Assembly: GCF_015277895.1 (NCBI RefSeq)
Contig: NZ_CP063815.1
Coordinates: 1,612,001-1,676,000 of the forward strand
Length of the DNA stretch: 64,000 bases
Reading direction: 5' to 3'
Source of the DNA: Microbacterium abyssi
GTDB lineage: Bacteria; Actinomycetota; Actinomycetes; Actinomycetales; Microbacteriaceae
Notes under the pieces: generated by a model
What the model was told of the DNA's origin: nothing
The model's input: the letters and a program-made list of their open reading frames with translations, nothing else
Database searches by the model: none
Shown here: positions 38,034-50,860 of the stretch, in pieces
How the letters are laid out: each line of letters begins with the position of its first letter
Position numbering within the stretch: the first letter of the stretch is position 1
Position numbers and translations under genes: made by a program

Positions 38034-39248
38034 TCACAGCCCCGCGGCGCGGCGCAGCTCGTCGGCGCGCTCGGTGCGCTCCCAGGTGAAGTCCGGCAGC
38101 TCGCGGCCGAAGTGACCGTATGCGGCGGTCTGACGATAGATCGGACGCAGCAGGTCGAGCTGCTCGATGATCGCCTGCGGGCGCAGATCGAAGACCTGCC
38201 GGATGGCGTTCGTGATCACCTCGTCGGAGACGCGGCCGGTGCCGAATGTCTCGACGTACAGCCCCACGGGGCGTGCGACGCCGATCGCGTAGGCGACCTG
38301 GACTTCGAGGCGGTCGGCAAGACCTGCCGCGACCGCGTTCTTGGCGACCCAGCGCATGGCATAGGCGCCGGACCGGTCGACCTTGGACGGGTCCTTGCCG
38401 CTGAACGCTCCGCCGCCGTGCCGAGCGGCGCCGCCGTAGGTGTCGATGATGATCTTGCGGCCGGTGAGACCGGCATCGCCCTTCGGTCCGCCCGTCACGA
38501 AGGGCCCCGCGGGGTTGATGAAGTAGCGGTCGCCCGACGGCATCTCGAGTCCGGTGTTCTCCAGCACCGGGTCGATGACCAGCCGCCGCACTTGTTCTTT
38601 GAGCTCGTCCTGCGACACGTCGGGGTGGTGCTGCGTCGACAGCACGACGGCGTCGATCGTCTTGGGGGTGAAGCCCTCGTAGCCGAGCGTGACCTGCGTC
38701 TTGCCGTCGGGGCGCAGGAAGCCGAGCTCGCCGGATCGGCGAACCTCGGTCAGTCGCTCCGCAATCCGGTGGGCGGTGTGTCCGGCCATCGGCATGAGTT
38801 CGGGCGTTTCGACGGTGGCGAAGCCGAACATGATGCCCTGGTCGCCGGCGCCGAGGCCGTCCAGCGCGTCGCTGGAGCTGCCGTCGCGGTGCTCCTGTGC
38901 GAGGTCGACACCGTGGGCGATATCGCTGGACTGCTCCCCCACCGATACGCTCACGCCGCACGAGTCTCCGTCGAAGCCGGTCTCGCTCGAGGTGTAGCCG
39001 ATGCCGTTCACGACCTCGCGGACGATGGTCGGGATGTCGACGTACGCCTCGGTGCGGATCTCGCCGGCGACGTGCACGAGACCGGTCGTGACCAGGGTCT
39101 CGACCGCGACGCGCGATGCGGGGTCCTTGGCGAGCAGGCCGTCGAGGATGCTGTCCGAGATCTGGTCGCAGATCTTGTCGGGGTGCCCCTCGGTGACGGA
39201 TTCAGATGTGAAAAGGCGCAGTGCGTTCACCTCGGAGGCAGCCTTCAC
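38034..39248 (-). CDS. metK: S-adenosylmethionine synthetase
   Basis: 404 residues. It makes S-adenosylmethionine from ATP and methionine. [27 protein letters not shown] and [16 protein letters not shown] are the family signatures. GTG 39248 forms a GTGA overlap with the rpoZ stop; an alternative GTG at 39230 lacks that coupling. In mycobacteria and streptomycetes coaBC lies between rpoZ and metK; here the two genes overlap. Confidence 0.97.
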   Translation of the reverse strand: MKAASEVNALRLFTSESVTEGHPDKICDQISDSILDGLLAKDPASRVAVETLVTTGLVHVAGEIRTEAYVDIPTIVREVVNGIGYTSSETGFDGDSCGVSVSVGEQSSDIAHGVDLAQEHRDGSSSDALDGLGAGDQGIMFGFATVETPELMPMAGHTAHRIAERLTEVRRSGELGFLRPDGKTQVTLGYEGFTPKTIDAVVLSTQHHPDVSQDELKEQVRRLVIDPVLENTGLEMPSGDRYFINPAGPFVTGGPKGDAGLTGRKIIIDTYGGAARHGGGAFSGKDPSKVDRSGAYAMRWVAKNAVAAGLADRLEVQVAYAIGVARPVGLYVETFGTGRVSDEVITNAIRQVFDLRPQAIIEQLDLLRPIYRQTAAYGHFGRELPDFTWERTERADELRRAAGL

Positions 39249-39502
39249 TCGACGTGGCGAAGGCGGAGCTTGTCCTCGTTGATCTCATGCAGCGCGATGG
39301 TCAGCGGCTTGTCCTCGACGGACGAGTCGACCAGCGGTCCGACGTTGTCGAACAGGTTGCCCTCGTGCAGATCTGCGTAGTAGTCGTTGATCTGGCGGGC
39401 GCGCTTGGACGCGTAGATGACCAGCTCGTACTTCGACTCGACGCGGTCGAGCAGGTTGTCGATGGGCGGGTCGATGATGCCCTTGGTGTGGTGTCCGGCC
39501 AT
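39245..39502 (-). CDS. rpoZ: RNA polymerase omega subunit
   Basis: 85 residues. It helps assemble the beta' subunit. The N-terminal [20 protein letters not shown] and the basic [11 protein letters not shown] are the omega core. Start ATG 39502 with GGAGG 7 bases upstream. It follows gmk by a 65-base gap and overlaps metK by 4 bases. Confidence 0.95.
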   Translation of the reverse strand: MAGHHTKGIIDPPIDNLLDRVESKYELVIYASKRARQINDYYADLHEGNLFDNVGPLVDSSVEDKPLTIALHEINEDKLRLRHVE

Positions 39503-39567
39503 GGTGGGACCTCCAGATCAGGCGACGGGTTCGTCGCGAAGTCGAAACGGCGGGCGCGCGAAAGCAT

Positions 39568-40488
39568 TCAGCGCGCGGTCGCCTCAGACAATTCTACGAC
39601 CTCGCGCGCCGCCGCGGCGACGTCCTCGTTCACAATGCGGTAATCGAACTCGCTCTGAGCGGCCAGTTCGACCTTGGCGGTGCGCAGGCGACGGGTGCGC
39701 TCCTCCTCGTTCTCGGTGCCGCGTCCGACCAATCGGTGCACGAGCTCGTCCCACGATGGCGGCAGTAGGAAGATCAGGGTCGCTGACGGTTCTGCGGCCC
39801 TCACCTGCCGTGCGCCCTGCAGGTCGATCTCGAGAAGGACCGTCTTGCCCTCGGCGAGAGCCGCGTCGATCGGCGCGCGCGGCGTGCCGTAGCGGGAGCG
39901 GTTGTGGACGACCGCGTACTCGAGCAGCTCGCCGTCGGCGATGAGCCGATCGAACTCGGCGTCGTCGACGAAGTAGTAGTGCACGCCGTCGACCTCGCCG
40001 GGACGCGGTGGGCGTGTCGTCGCGGATACCGATAGGTGGATCTCCGGGTGGTGCTCCCGGATGTAGCCGGCGACGGTGCCCTTGCCCACCGCCGTCGGGC
40101 CGGCGAGCACGAGGAGCCGGCTGCGTCCGGCGCGGGGCGCGGATGCCGGGAAGCGCTCGTCGAGCCAGTTCGTGAGGCTCACCCGCTGCCGCACACCCAG
40201 ACCGCCGAGACGCTTGACGGGCGAGATGTCGAGGTCGAGCAGCACGCGGTCGCGCTTGCCGACGCCGATCGCGGGCAGAGCAAGGAGGAAGTCGGTGATG
40301 CGCATGGAGCCTGCCACCGATTCCGCGTCGGCGAACGCCTGTGCCGCGACGGACTGCGGGGTGACGACGCGCATGGTCAGATCGCGCTTCAGCGATGCAC
40401 GGGCGCGACGCCGCTCCACGGCGCGGCGTGCGGCCGCGGCGCGATCCACTTCGGGGACGGTGCGCGTGGAGACGCTGCGCTCAGACAT
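39568..40488 (-). CDS. gmk: Guanylate kinase fused to an mIHF-like N-terminal domain
   Basis: 306 residues, against about 190-210 for guanylate kinase alone. Residues about 125-306 are the kinase: P-loop GPTAVGKGT (130-138), TTRPPRPGEVDGVHYYFV (GMP binding), YGTPRAPID, LLEIDLQGARQV and the late RRLRTAKVELA. Residues about 17-112 resemble mycobacterial integration host factor: a basic helix RRAVERRRARASLKRDL, then ITDFLLALPAIGVGKRDRV and ISPVKRLGGLGVRQR, the helix-two-turn-helix DNA-binding part. No start codon suits a separate kinase. In mycobacteria mihF and gmk are adjacent, so this is most likely a gene fusion. ATG 40488 overlaps the pyrF end by 8 bases. Confidence 0.93.
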   Translation of the reverse strand: MSERSVSTRTVPEVDRAAAARRAVERRRARASLKRDLTMRVVTPQSVAAQAFADAESVAGSMRITDFLLALPAIGVGKRDRVLLDLDISPVKRLGGLGVRQRVSLTNWLDERFPASAPRAGRSRLLVLAGPTAVGKGTVAGYIREHHPEIHLSVSATTRPPRPGEVDGVHYYFVDDAEFDRLIADGELLEYAVVHNRSRYGTPRAPIDAALAEGKTVLLEIDLQGARQVRAAEPSATLIFLLPPSWDELVHRLVGRGTENEEERTRRLRTAKVELAAQSEFDYRIVNEDVAAAAREVVELSEATAR

Positions 40489-41322
40489 CGAGTGCCTTCC
40501 GATAGTGGGCGACGCGGTTGTCGATCGCCGTGACGATGCCGTCCGGGCCGGCGGAGAGGATGCTGCGGCTTTCGGAGGCGATCACCATCGACGCGGATGC
40601 CCTGAAGCGCGCATGCAGGTCGGCGGGGCCGGCGCCCTGCGCGCCGAATCCTGGAGCGAGGATGGGGGCGGGAGGGGCGAACGGCGTGAGTCCGGCGTCG
40701 GTCCAGTCGACGGTCGCCCCGATCACGAAGCCGAGGCTCCCCCACTCGCCGACCGGGGTGGCCGCGGCGTTGCGGGTGCAGACCTGCGACACGATCTCTG
40801 CCGAGACCGCCTGCTCTGCCGCGGTGCGGGCGCGCTGCAGACCTGCGGCCTCGGGATTGCTCGTCGCGGCGAGCACGAACACGCCCTTGCCGTGCCCGTG
40901 GGCACGCGCGAAGGTGCTGTCGAGAGCGCCGACGCCGAGGAACGGATTCACCGTCACTGCGTCGGCCTCCAGCGGCGAGCCGGGCGTGAGCCAGGCTTCG
41001 GCGTACGCGTCCATGGTCGTTCCGATGTCGCCGCGCTTGGCGTCGGCGATCACGATGAGGCCGGCATCCCGCGCCGCTCGCAGCACGTCTTCGAGCGCCG
41101 CGAATCCTGCGGAGCCGAAACGCTCGAAGAACGACACCTGCGGCTTCACGATGCCGACCCGACCCGAGGCGGCATCCACGGTCCGCAGGCCGAACTCGCG
41201 CACGCCGGCGGCGGAGTCCTCGAGTCCCCAGGAGCCGAGCAGCGCCGCGTGCGGGTCGATGCCGACGCAGAGCGGACCGCGTGCGGCCAGCGCCGCACGG
41301 ATCCGCTCGCCGAACCGTCCGG

Positions 41323-41326
<4 letters not shown>
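40481..41326 (-). CDS. pyrF: Orotidine 5'-phosphate decarboxylase, type 2
   Basis: 281 residues. It converts OMP to UMP, the last step of pyrimidine synthesis. The catalytic Asp-Lys segment is [14 protein letters not shown], with [10 protein letters not shown] near the N-terminus and [10 protein letters not shown] at the phosphate loop. The length and DAKRGD context mark the mycobacterial/myxobacterial subfamily. GTG 41326 overlaps the carB stop by 4 bases (GTGA). Confidence 0.96.
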
Positions 41327-44612
<3,286 letters not shown>

Positions 44613-44613
<1 letters not shown>

Positions 44614-45785
44614 TACTTGGTGTCCTTCTTGTCGTTGTGCGCGATGACCAGGTCGCGGAAGCGGTCGAACAGGTAGTTGGCGTCGTGCGGGCCCGCTGCG
44701 GCCTCGGGGTGGTACTGCACGGAGAACGCCGGGATGTCGAGGGCGCGCAGGCCCTCGACCACGTTGTCGTTGAGGCCCACGTGGCTGACCTCGACCTTGC
44801 CGTAGCCGTTCGGGCTGTCGAAGGAGCCCTCCAGCGGGGCCTCGACCGCGAACCCGTGGTTGTGGGCGGTGATCTCCACCTTGCCGGTGGACTTGTCGAG
44901 CACGGGCTGGTTGATGCCGCGGTGGCCGAAGGGCAGCTTGTAGGTGCCGAGGCCAAGGGCACGCCCGAGCAGCTGATTGCCGAAGCAGATCCCGAAGAAG
45001 GGCAGCCCGTCATCGAGCACGGAGCGCAGCAGCTCGACGTGGTCTCCCGAAGCCGCCGGGTCGCCGGGGCCGTTGGAGTAGAACACGGCCACTGGGTCGA
45101 TGGCGCGGATCTCGGCGATCGTGGCGGTCTGCGGCAGGACGTGCACCTCGAAGCCGCGCGCGGCGAGGTTGTCGATCGTCGCCTGCTTCACGCCGAGGTC
45201 GAGGACGGCGAGGTTGCCGATCCGCTCCCCGACGGAGGCAGTGACCGTGGCGACCTCGACGGACACCTGAGCCGAGAGGTTCTGGCCGCTCATCTCGGGC
45301 GCCTGCTGCACGAGGCGCAGCTGCTCCTCGCCGTCGAGCGCGGCATCCGCGCCGGAGAAGATGCCGCCGCGCATGGATCCGTCCGAGCGGATGCGGCGGG
45401 TGACGGCACGCGTGTCGATGCCGCTGATTCCGACGATGCCGTCGTGGACGAGGACCTCATCGAGTGAGGCGTTCGCACGCCAGTTCGACACGACGCGGGA
45501 TGGGTCGCGCACGATGTAGCCGGCGACCCAGATGCGGCGGGACTCGGTGTCCTCGTCGTTCATGCCGGTGTTGCCGATGTGCGGCGCGGTCTGCAGGACG
45601 ATCTGGCCCGCGTAGGACGGATCAGTGAGGGTCTCCTGGTAGCCGGACATGCCGGTGGCGAAGACGACCTCTCCAAGAGTGGTTCCCTCGGCGCCGTAGG
45701 CGCGTCCGTGGTATCGGGTGCCGTCTTCCAGCACGAGGACGGCGGCTGCCGGCATCCGGTCGTTCGATGGGTTTGAGCTTGTCAA
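44613..45785 (-). CDS. carA: Carbamoyl phosphate synthase small subunit
   Basis: 390 residues from TTG 45785. Its glutaminase part shows [16 protein letters not shown] (nucleophilic Cys) and [12 protein letters not shown] (His and Glu). I choose TTG 45785 because AGGAG is 7 bases before it and it forms a TTGA overlap with the upstream gene, like the other overlaps of this operon. The alternative ATG 45755 has no clear ribosome-binding site. It supplies ammonia to CarB. Confidence 0.95.
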
Positions 45786-46291
45786 GACGTGGCTCCTGTG
45801 TCGTGTGCGGGGATCAGCCGCTGAAGTTCGGAGATGAGGGTGTCGGGGGCACCCGCCGTAGGGCGCAGGTACGAGTCGACGATGGTGTCGGCATTCACGT
45901 TCCATGCGACGCGGACGAGGCCACCCGATTCGACGACGCGGTCGATCGTGACGGTTGCGCGGTCGACGCCGGAGAGCTTGTCCTTGGCGAGGAACACGGT
46001 CGGCGCCCCGTCGAGGCAGAGCGCTGCTCCGCGATCGGTGATGGCCAGCTCGCCGCGCGCACGGTACGCGAGTGGTGCGATCGCCAGTCGTTCGAGGGGC
46101 TGATCGTGGCGCGTGGTGGAGACGTAGAGGACCTCGTGCCTGCTGAGGACTTCGGCATGCTCCGGCACACCCAGCGGTGCGCTGTACGCCGCGTCGCGCC
46201 CCAATCGTCGTCGCCAGGCGAACAGCATCCCGAGCAGCACGAGCACGGCGACGCCAATCGTGATGGCGACGGCGATGTCCCGCGCGCTCAC
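45782..46291 (-). CDS. Single-pass membrane protein of the pyr operon
   Basis: 169 residues: one N-terminal membrane helix (about 5-25, [20 protein letters not shown]) followed by a basic stop (WRRRLGRD) and a soluble beta-rich domain, possibly a PH-like fold. A similar gene lies between pyrC and carA in other actinobacteria. Start at GTG 46291, in a GTGA overlap with pyrC. The function is unknown. Confidence 0.8.
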   Translation of the reverse strand: MSARDIAVAITIGVAVLVLLGMLFAWRRRLGRDAAYSAPLGVPEHAEVLSRHEVLYVSTTRHDQPLERLAIAPLAYRARGELAITDRGAALCLDGAPTVFLAKDKLSGVDRATVTIDRVVESGGLVRVAWNVNADTIVDSYLRPTAGAPDTLISELQRLIPAHDTGATS

Positions 46292-47592
46292 GAGTTCAGC
46301 TCCTCGACGACGGTTCCGGCGGCAAGGGTGACGACGCCGTTGTGGATGGTCCACTCCACGCGCCCCGGCAGCTCACGCCCCAGGTACGGGGAGTTCTCGC
46401 TGCGCCCGTGCAGGTCGGCGGTGCTGAACGTACGCGCGACGCTGGGATCGTAGAGGGTGATCTGCGCGGGGCGGCCGACCTCGAGCGGTGTGCCGTGGCC
46501 GTCGAGCATGCCGATCCGGGCGGGAGCTGCGCTCATGACGCGTGCGACGCCTGCCCAGTCGAGCAGTCCGGTCTGCACCATCGACTGGTGCACGCCGCTC
46601 AGGGCGCTCTCCAGGCCCACCATGCCGTTGGCAGCCGCCTGCCACTCGCAGGCCTTGCTCTCGACCGGATGCGGTGCGTGGTCGGTCGCGACGATGTCGA
46701 TCGTGCCGTCGGCGAGGCCCTCGCGGACCGCGAGGACGTCCTCCTCGCGGCGCAGCGGCGGGTTGACCTTGTACCGGGCGTCGTAGCCGCGCACGAGCTC
46801 ATCGGTCAGCAGCAGGTGGTGCGGGGTGACTTCGGCGGTCACGTCGATCCCGCGCTTCTTGGCCCAGCGGATGATGTCGACGGACCCCGCGGTGGACAGG
46901 TGGCAGACGTGCAGGCGCGAGCCGACGTGCTCGGCGAGGAGCACGTCGCGGGCGATGATCGACTCCTCGGCGACCGCCGGCCAGCCGGCGAGTCCGAGCT
47001 CCGCCGACACGACGCCCTCGTTCATCTGGGCGCCCTCGGTGAGACGTGGATCCTGCGCGTGCTGGGCGATGACGCCGCCGAACGCCTTCACGTATTCGAG
47101 AGCGCGGCGCATGATGAGGGGGTCGAACACGCAGAAGCCGTCGTCGCTGAAGACTCGGACCTTCGCGCGGGAGTTCGCCATCGCGCCGAGCTCGGCGAGG
47201 CGCTCGCCCTTCTGCCCGACGGTGACGGCGCCGATCGGCTGCACGGTGGCATAGCCGGCTGCCTCGCCGAGTGCGAGCTCCTGCTCGACGACGCCGGCCG
47301 AATCGGCGACCGGTGACGTGTTCGGCATCGCGAAGACGGCGGTGAAGCCGCCCGCCGCGGCAGCGCGCGTTCCGGTGAGGATCGTCTCGGACGCTTCGTA
47401 CCCGGGTTCGCGGAGGTGCGTGTGCAGGTCCACGAGGCCCGGCAGTGCTACGAGGCCTTCGGCGTCGATCATGCGCGCGCCGCTGTGGCTGATCCCGGTG
47501 CCGATCTCGGCGATGACGCCGTCCTTCACGAGGATGTCGGCGCCGTCCGCGCCCAGCATCCGCGCACCGGTGATCACGAGGGTCTCGGTCAC
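46288..47592 (-). CDS. pyrC: Dihydroorotase
   Basis: 434 residues, class I type. It closes carbamoyl aspartate to dihydroorotate. [13 protein letters not shown] holds two zinc histidines, further His are in the HAQDPR and HVCHLST segments, and [12 protein letters not shown] contains the catalytic Asp. GTG 47592 overlaps the pyrB stop by 4 bases (GTGA). Confidence 0.96.
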   Translation of the reverse strand: MTETLVITGARMLGADGADILVKDGVIAEIGTGISHSGARMIDAEGLVALPGLVDLHTHLREPGYEASETILTGTRAAAAGGFTAVFAMPNTSPVADSAGVVEQELALGEAAGYATVQPIGAVTVGQKGERLAELGAMANSRAKVRVFSDDGFCVFDPLIMRRALEYVKAFGGVIAQHAQDPRLTEGAQMNEGVVSAELGLAGWPAVAEESIIARDVLLAEHVGSRLHVCHLSTAGSVDIIRWAKKRGIDVTAEVTPHHLLLTDELVRGYDARYKVNPPLRREEDVLAVREGLADGTIDIVATDHAPHPVESKACEWQAAANGMVGLESALSGVHQSMVQTGLLDWAGVARVMSAAPARIGMLDGHGTPLEVGRPAQITLYDPSVARTFSTADLHGRSENSPYLGRELPGRVEWTIHNGVVTLAAGTVVEELNS

Positions 47593-48554
47593 AGGTCTCT
47601 CCCTCGTTCGTCGTCTCGTTCTCCTGCAAGCAGCAGGTACAGCACGGCCATCCGCACGGACACCCCGTTGGCGACCTGCTCCAGCACTGTCGAGCGGGGC
47701 GAATCGGCTGCCGTGGATGAGATCTCCAGGCCGCGGTTCATGGGACCGGGGTGCATCACAATGCTATCTCCCGGGAGGGCGGCTGCGCGCACGGCGTCGA
47801 GCCCCCACGTGCGGGAATACTCCCGCTCACTCGGGAAATACGCGGCGTTCATGCGTTCGAGCTGAATGCGCAGCATCATGACGGCATCCGGACCGTCTGC
47901 GAGGGCGGCATCGAGGTCGTACATCACCCGGACCGGCCAGTGCGACATGTTCTGCGGAACCAGCGTCGGCGGGGACACCAGCGTGACCTCCGCGCCGAGC
48001 GTCGTGAGCAGCCACACGTTCGACCGCGCCACGCGGGAGTGCAGCACGTCGCCGACGATGACCACGCGGACGCCGACGAGATCGCGACCCCGGCTCTCTG
48101 CTCCGAATCGGCGCTTGCGGATGGTGAACGCGTCGAGCAGTGCCTGCGTCGGGTGCTCGTGCGTGCCGTCGCCGGCATTGACGACGCCGGCGGAGATCCA
48201 GCCGCTGGTCGCGAGCGTGCGCGGCGCACCGGATGCTGAGTGGCGGATGACGACGGCATCCGCCCCCATGGCCTGCAGGGTCTGCGCGGTGTCCTTGAGA
48301 CTTTCGCCCTTCGACACGCTGGAGCCCTTCGCAGAGAAGTTGATGACGTCCGCGGAGAGTCGCTTGGCGGCGGCCTCGAACGAGATGCGCGTGCGCGTGG
48401 AGTCCTCGAAGAAGAGGTTCACCACGGTCTTGCCGCGCAGCGTCGGGAGCTTCTTGACCTCACGGGACTGGGTGTCGGACATGTCCTCGGCGACGTCGAG
48501 GATGCGCAGGGCGGCCTGGCGGTCGAGGGTCTGTGTGTCGAGGAGGTGTCTCAT
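47589..48554 (-). CDS. pyrB: Aspartate carbamoyltransferase catalytic subunit
   Basis: 321 residues. It joins carbamoyl phosphate and aspartate. [13 protein letters not shown] binds carbamoyl phosphate, [13 protein letters not shown] and [11 protein letters not shown] line the active site. No pyrI is present. ATG 48554 overlaps the pyrR stop by 4 bases. Confidence 0.97.
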   Translation of the reverse strand: MRHLLDTQTLDRQAALRILDVAEDMSDTQSREVKKLPTLRGKTVVNLFFEDSTRTRISFEAAAKRLSADVINFSAKGSSVSKGESLKDTAQTLQAMGADAVVIRHSASGAPRTLATSGWISAGVVNAGDGTHEHPTQALLDAFTIRKRRFGAESRGRDLVGVRVVIVGDVLHSRVARSNVWLLTTLGAEVTLVSPPTLVPQNMSHWPVRVMYDLDAALADGPDAVMMLRIQLERMNAAYFPSEREYSRTWGLDAVRAAALPGDSIVMHPGPMNRGLEISSTAADSPRSTVLEQVANGVSVRMAVLYLLLAGERDDERGRDL

Positions 48555-49081
48555 TCGCCGATCGTCACCTCATCGACGCCGTCGTTCTCGCTCAGGCGCA
48601 CGTTGACGCGCTCGGTACGCGCGGATGGGATGTTCTTGCCCACGAAGTCGGGGCGGATCGGCAGTTCGCGGTGGCCCCGGTCGACGAGGATGGCCAGGCG
48701 CACGATGGCGGGCCTGCCGATCGACTGGATCGCGTCGAGGGCTGCGCGGATGCTGCGGCCGGAGAACAGCACGTCGTCGACGAGGACCACGGTCTTCCGC
48801 TCGATGCCGCCGGGCGGGATCTCGGTGGGCTGCGGAGAGCGGGTGGGGTGCTTGGCCAGGTCGTCCCGGAACAGGGTGACATCGAGCGATCCGGTGGGAA
48901 CCGGCTGCTGGGCGATCGACTCGATCACCGTGGCCAGACGCTGGGCGAGCGCCACTCCCCTGGTCGGGATGCCGAGGAGGACGAGGCCGTCCGCGCCACG
49001 GTTCGATTCGAGGATCTCGTGCGCGATGCGGGTTAAGGCCCGCGAGATATCGGCTTGCTGCAGCACGGTGCGCGTGCTCAT
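48551..49081 (-). CDS. pyrR: PyrR bifunctional pyr regulator / uracil phosphoribosyltransferase
   Basis: 176 residues. [19 protein letters not shown] is the PRPP-binding motif, [12 protein letters not shown] and [16 protein letters not shown] are conserved N-terminal parts. PyrR binds an RNA loop in pyr mRNA when UMP or UTP is high. In mycobacteria this blocks translation; in bacilli it promotes termination. A matching RNA loop precedes this gene. It heads the operon pyrR-pyrB-pyrC-membrane protein-carA-carB-pyrF. Confidence 0.96.
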   Translation of the reverse strand: MSTRTVLQQADISRALTRIAHEILESNRGADGLVLLGIPTRGVALAQRLATVIESIAQQPVPTGSLDVTLFRDDLAKHPTRSPQPTEIPPGGIERKTVVLVDDVLFSGRSIRAALDAIQSIGRPAIVRLAILVDRGHRELPIRPDFVGKNIPSARTERVNVRLSENDGVDEVTIGE

Positions 49082-49094
49082 CCGCCGCTCCCTT

Positions 49095-49110
49095 CTCCGC
49101 CTCTCTGGAC
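49095..49110 (-). promoter_or_regulatory. PyrR RNA-binding loop before pyrR
   Basis: The minus strand reads GTCCAGAGAGGCGGAG, a close match to the PyrR-binding loop core (TCCAGAGAGG) known from Bacillus and mycobacteria. CCG and CGG around it can form the stem. The pyrR ribosome-binding region (GAAGGGAG) and ATG follow within 14 bases, so PyrR binding could cover the start site, as proposed for mycobacteria. Confidence 0.8.
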
Positions 49111-49135
49111 GGTGTTAAAGGTTGCTGATGAGTCG

Positions 49136-49141
49136 AGTATA
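49136..49141 (-). promoter_or_regulatory. -10 box of the pyr operon
   Basis: TATACT on the minus strand is a strong -10 match, 54 bases before the pyrR ATG. A leader of about 45-50 bases would contain the PyrR loop. No good -35 box is seen. Confidence 0.6.
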
Positions 49142-49190
49142 TCGTCCCGCCGGTTGAGGACTCCGACCCGTAGCCCGCAGAGGGAAGGGC

Positions 49191-50768
49191 TCAGGCGCCG
49201 AGCCGCAGCGCCTCCTCCGTCACCGGGCATCGCTCGGCGCGGATGTCGTGCCCTGTGGTGGTCAGGCACTTGCCCGTCTTGAGGTCCCACTTCCAGTCGT
49301 GCATACTGCACGTCAGGACGCCCTCTTCGTCGACCTTGCCGGTCTTCGTCAGGTCGGCGCGCAGGTGCGGGCAGCGGCGTTGGACGACCCAGTCGCCGAT
49401 CTCGGCATCCTCGGTCTGGTCGGTCTGCTCGGAGTACCAGTTCTCGACGTACTCGATCCGGTCGACCGACAGGCACTTGAGGAACGTCGTCAGGAACTCG
49501 TTGAACTTGCCGCTGCGGCCCACCGAGAACTGCATCGACAGGAATATCGAGTTCGACCAGTCGATCTCCCGATCGCGGATGTTCGTCGAGACGAGGTCGG
49601 CCGGGATCGTGTACCAGTAGATGCACTCCTCGCCGGCGTACTCGCGCACCTTCGCCCGCGGGAAGTCGACGACCATGTCCAGGTCGCCGATGCGGAACCG
49701 GACGCAGCCGCCGACGCCGAGGCGGATCGTCCGCGACTTCTTCAGCAGCGGCTCCCACCAGGCTTTGATCTCGGCCAGGATCTCCTCGGCGGGAAGCACC
49801 TCGGCGCGCTCGGCTTCTTCGGCCCTGATCTCGTCCTGGCGGCTCGCGCGCTGCTCCTCGAGGTAATCCCACTTCTCGTCGAAGATGTGGTCGATCTCGG
49901 CCTGCGTGTACAGCGTCTGCTCGATCGAGACGAGCTTGCGGTCCTCCAGCGTCACGACGGTCCCTGGGACGAAGAGCTGCCCGTCGTACTGCGGCGCGAG
50001 CTCCTTCATGTGCGCGAGGAACTGCTTCTGGTCGGTGAAGATGGATTCGCCGTTGCGCCCGAATCCGTTGAAGTCGAACAGGTCGTCGCGCAGGAACATC
50101 GGCGGACCTGCCATCGGGAACACGTGCGGCGCATCGACCTTCTCGATGTAGTACATCGCGCGCTTGTTCTGCGCTTCGCGCTTGAGCCGGGCGAAGTTCT
50201 GCTTGGCGTCCAGCGGCAGGTCGTAGACCATCGGCCACCAGATCGCTCCGGAGACCTGGGTGAAGTACGCGTCGGGCTTGCCGAAGCCCAGCAGCTTCTC
50301 GAGGTCGAGCGGGTGCGAGTCGTTCTGATTCAGCACGGAGGCGGTGCCGTCGTCGACGCTCAGCGACGAGTCGCCGATGGGGCCGTCGCTCGGGGCGCGC
50401 AGCGGGGTGATCATGATCTTCAGCTCGCCGCGTTCGATGACCTGTCCGGCCGGCGCGTAGGTGATGTTCTCGTAACCGAGCGCGCGGATGTCCTGCTCGA
50501 GATCGTCGATCGGATACTCCGGCAGCAGCACCTCGATGTCACGGCGGATGTAGCGCTGCAGCAGCTTCGGGTCGAAGTGGTCGCGGTGCCGATGCGAGAT
50601 GTACAGGAAGTCGGCTTCGCGCCCGAGCCTCTCCCAGTCCAGACCGCGGTTGTCGGGGAACGGGAACCAGGAGCCGAAGAACGAGGGCCCGAGAACCGGG
50701 TCGCAGATGATGTTTCCGCCGGTGGTCTCGATGAACATCCCGGCATGGCCGAGTCCGGTGATCCGCAT
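49191..50768 (-). CDS. Metallo-beta-lactamase fold protein with C-terminal Rieske domain
   Basis: 525 residues. The N-terminal part is an UlaG-like metallo-beta-lactamase with SHRHRDHFD (H59, H61, D63, H64). A long middle region without a recognised motif leads to a C-terminal Rieske [2Fe-2S] site: C466-x-H468 and C487-x-x-H490 (CSMHDWKWD). CMP-sialic acid hydroxylases combine the same two folds, but with the Rieske domain first. The protein is probably a redox enzyme, possibly a monooxygenase or hydrolase needing an electron donor; the substrate is unknown. ATG 50768 has GGAGG 5 bases upstream. A weak hairpin (49172-49191) overlaps the stop codon. It separates SNF2 from pyrR. Confidence 0.9.
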   Translation of the reverse strand: MRITGLGHAGMFIETTGGNIICDPVLGPSFFGSWFPFPDNRGLDWERLGREADFLYISHRHRDHFDPKLLQRYIRRDIEVLLPEYPIDDLEQDIRALGYENITYAPAGQVIERGELKIMITPLRAPSDGPIGDSSLSVDDGTASVLNQNDSHPLDLEKLLGFGKPDAYFTQVSGAIWWPMVYDLPLDAKQNFARLKREAQNKRAMYYIEKVDAPHVFPMAGPPMFLRDDLFDFNGFGRNGESIFTDQKQFLAHMKELAPQYDGQLFVPGTVVTLEDRKLVSIEQTLYTQAEIDHIFDEKWDYLEEQRASRQDEIRAEEAERAEVLPAEEILAEIKAWWEPLLKKSRTIRLGVGGCVRFRIGDLDMVVDFPRAKVREYAGEECIYWYTIPADLVSTNIRDREIDWSNSIFLSMQFSVGRSGKFNEFLTTFLKCLSVDRIEYVENWYSEQTDQTEDAEIGDWVVQRRCPHLRADLTKTGKVDEEGVLTCSMHDWKWDLKTGKCLTTTGHDIRAERCPVTEEALRLGA

Positions 50769-50833
50769 TGCACTCCTCCAGGTGTGAACCCCTCGAGTCT
50801 AACGAGCGGCACCTGTGCGGCACGGGTGCCCGG

Positions 50834-50848
50834 CCGGGAGAAACCCGG
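50834..50848 (-). terminator. Small hairpin after the SNF2 gene
   Basis: CCGGG-AGAAA-CCCGG (plus strand), followed in the direction of transcription by a second dyad, GGCAC-GG-GTGCC (50819-50830). Both lie in the 92-base gap before the MBL/Rieske gene. Either a weak terminator or simple local dyads. Confidence 0.35.
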
Positions 50849-50860
50849 ATCCGCGCAGCG

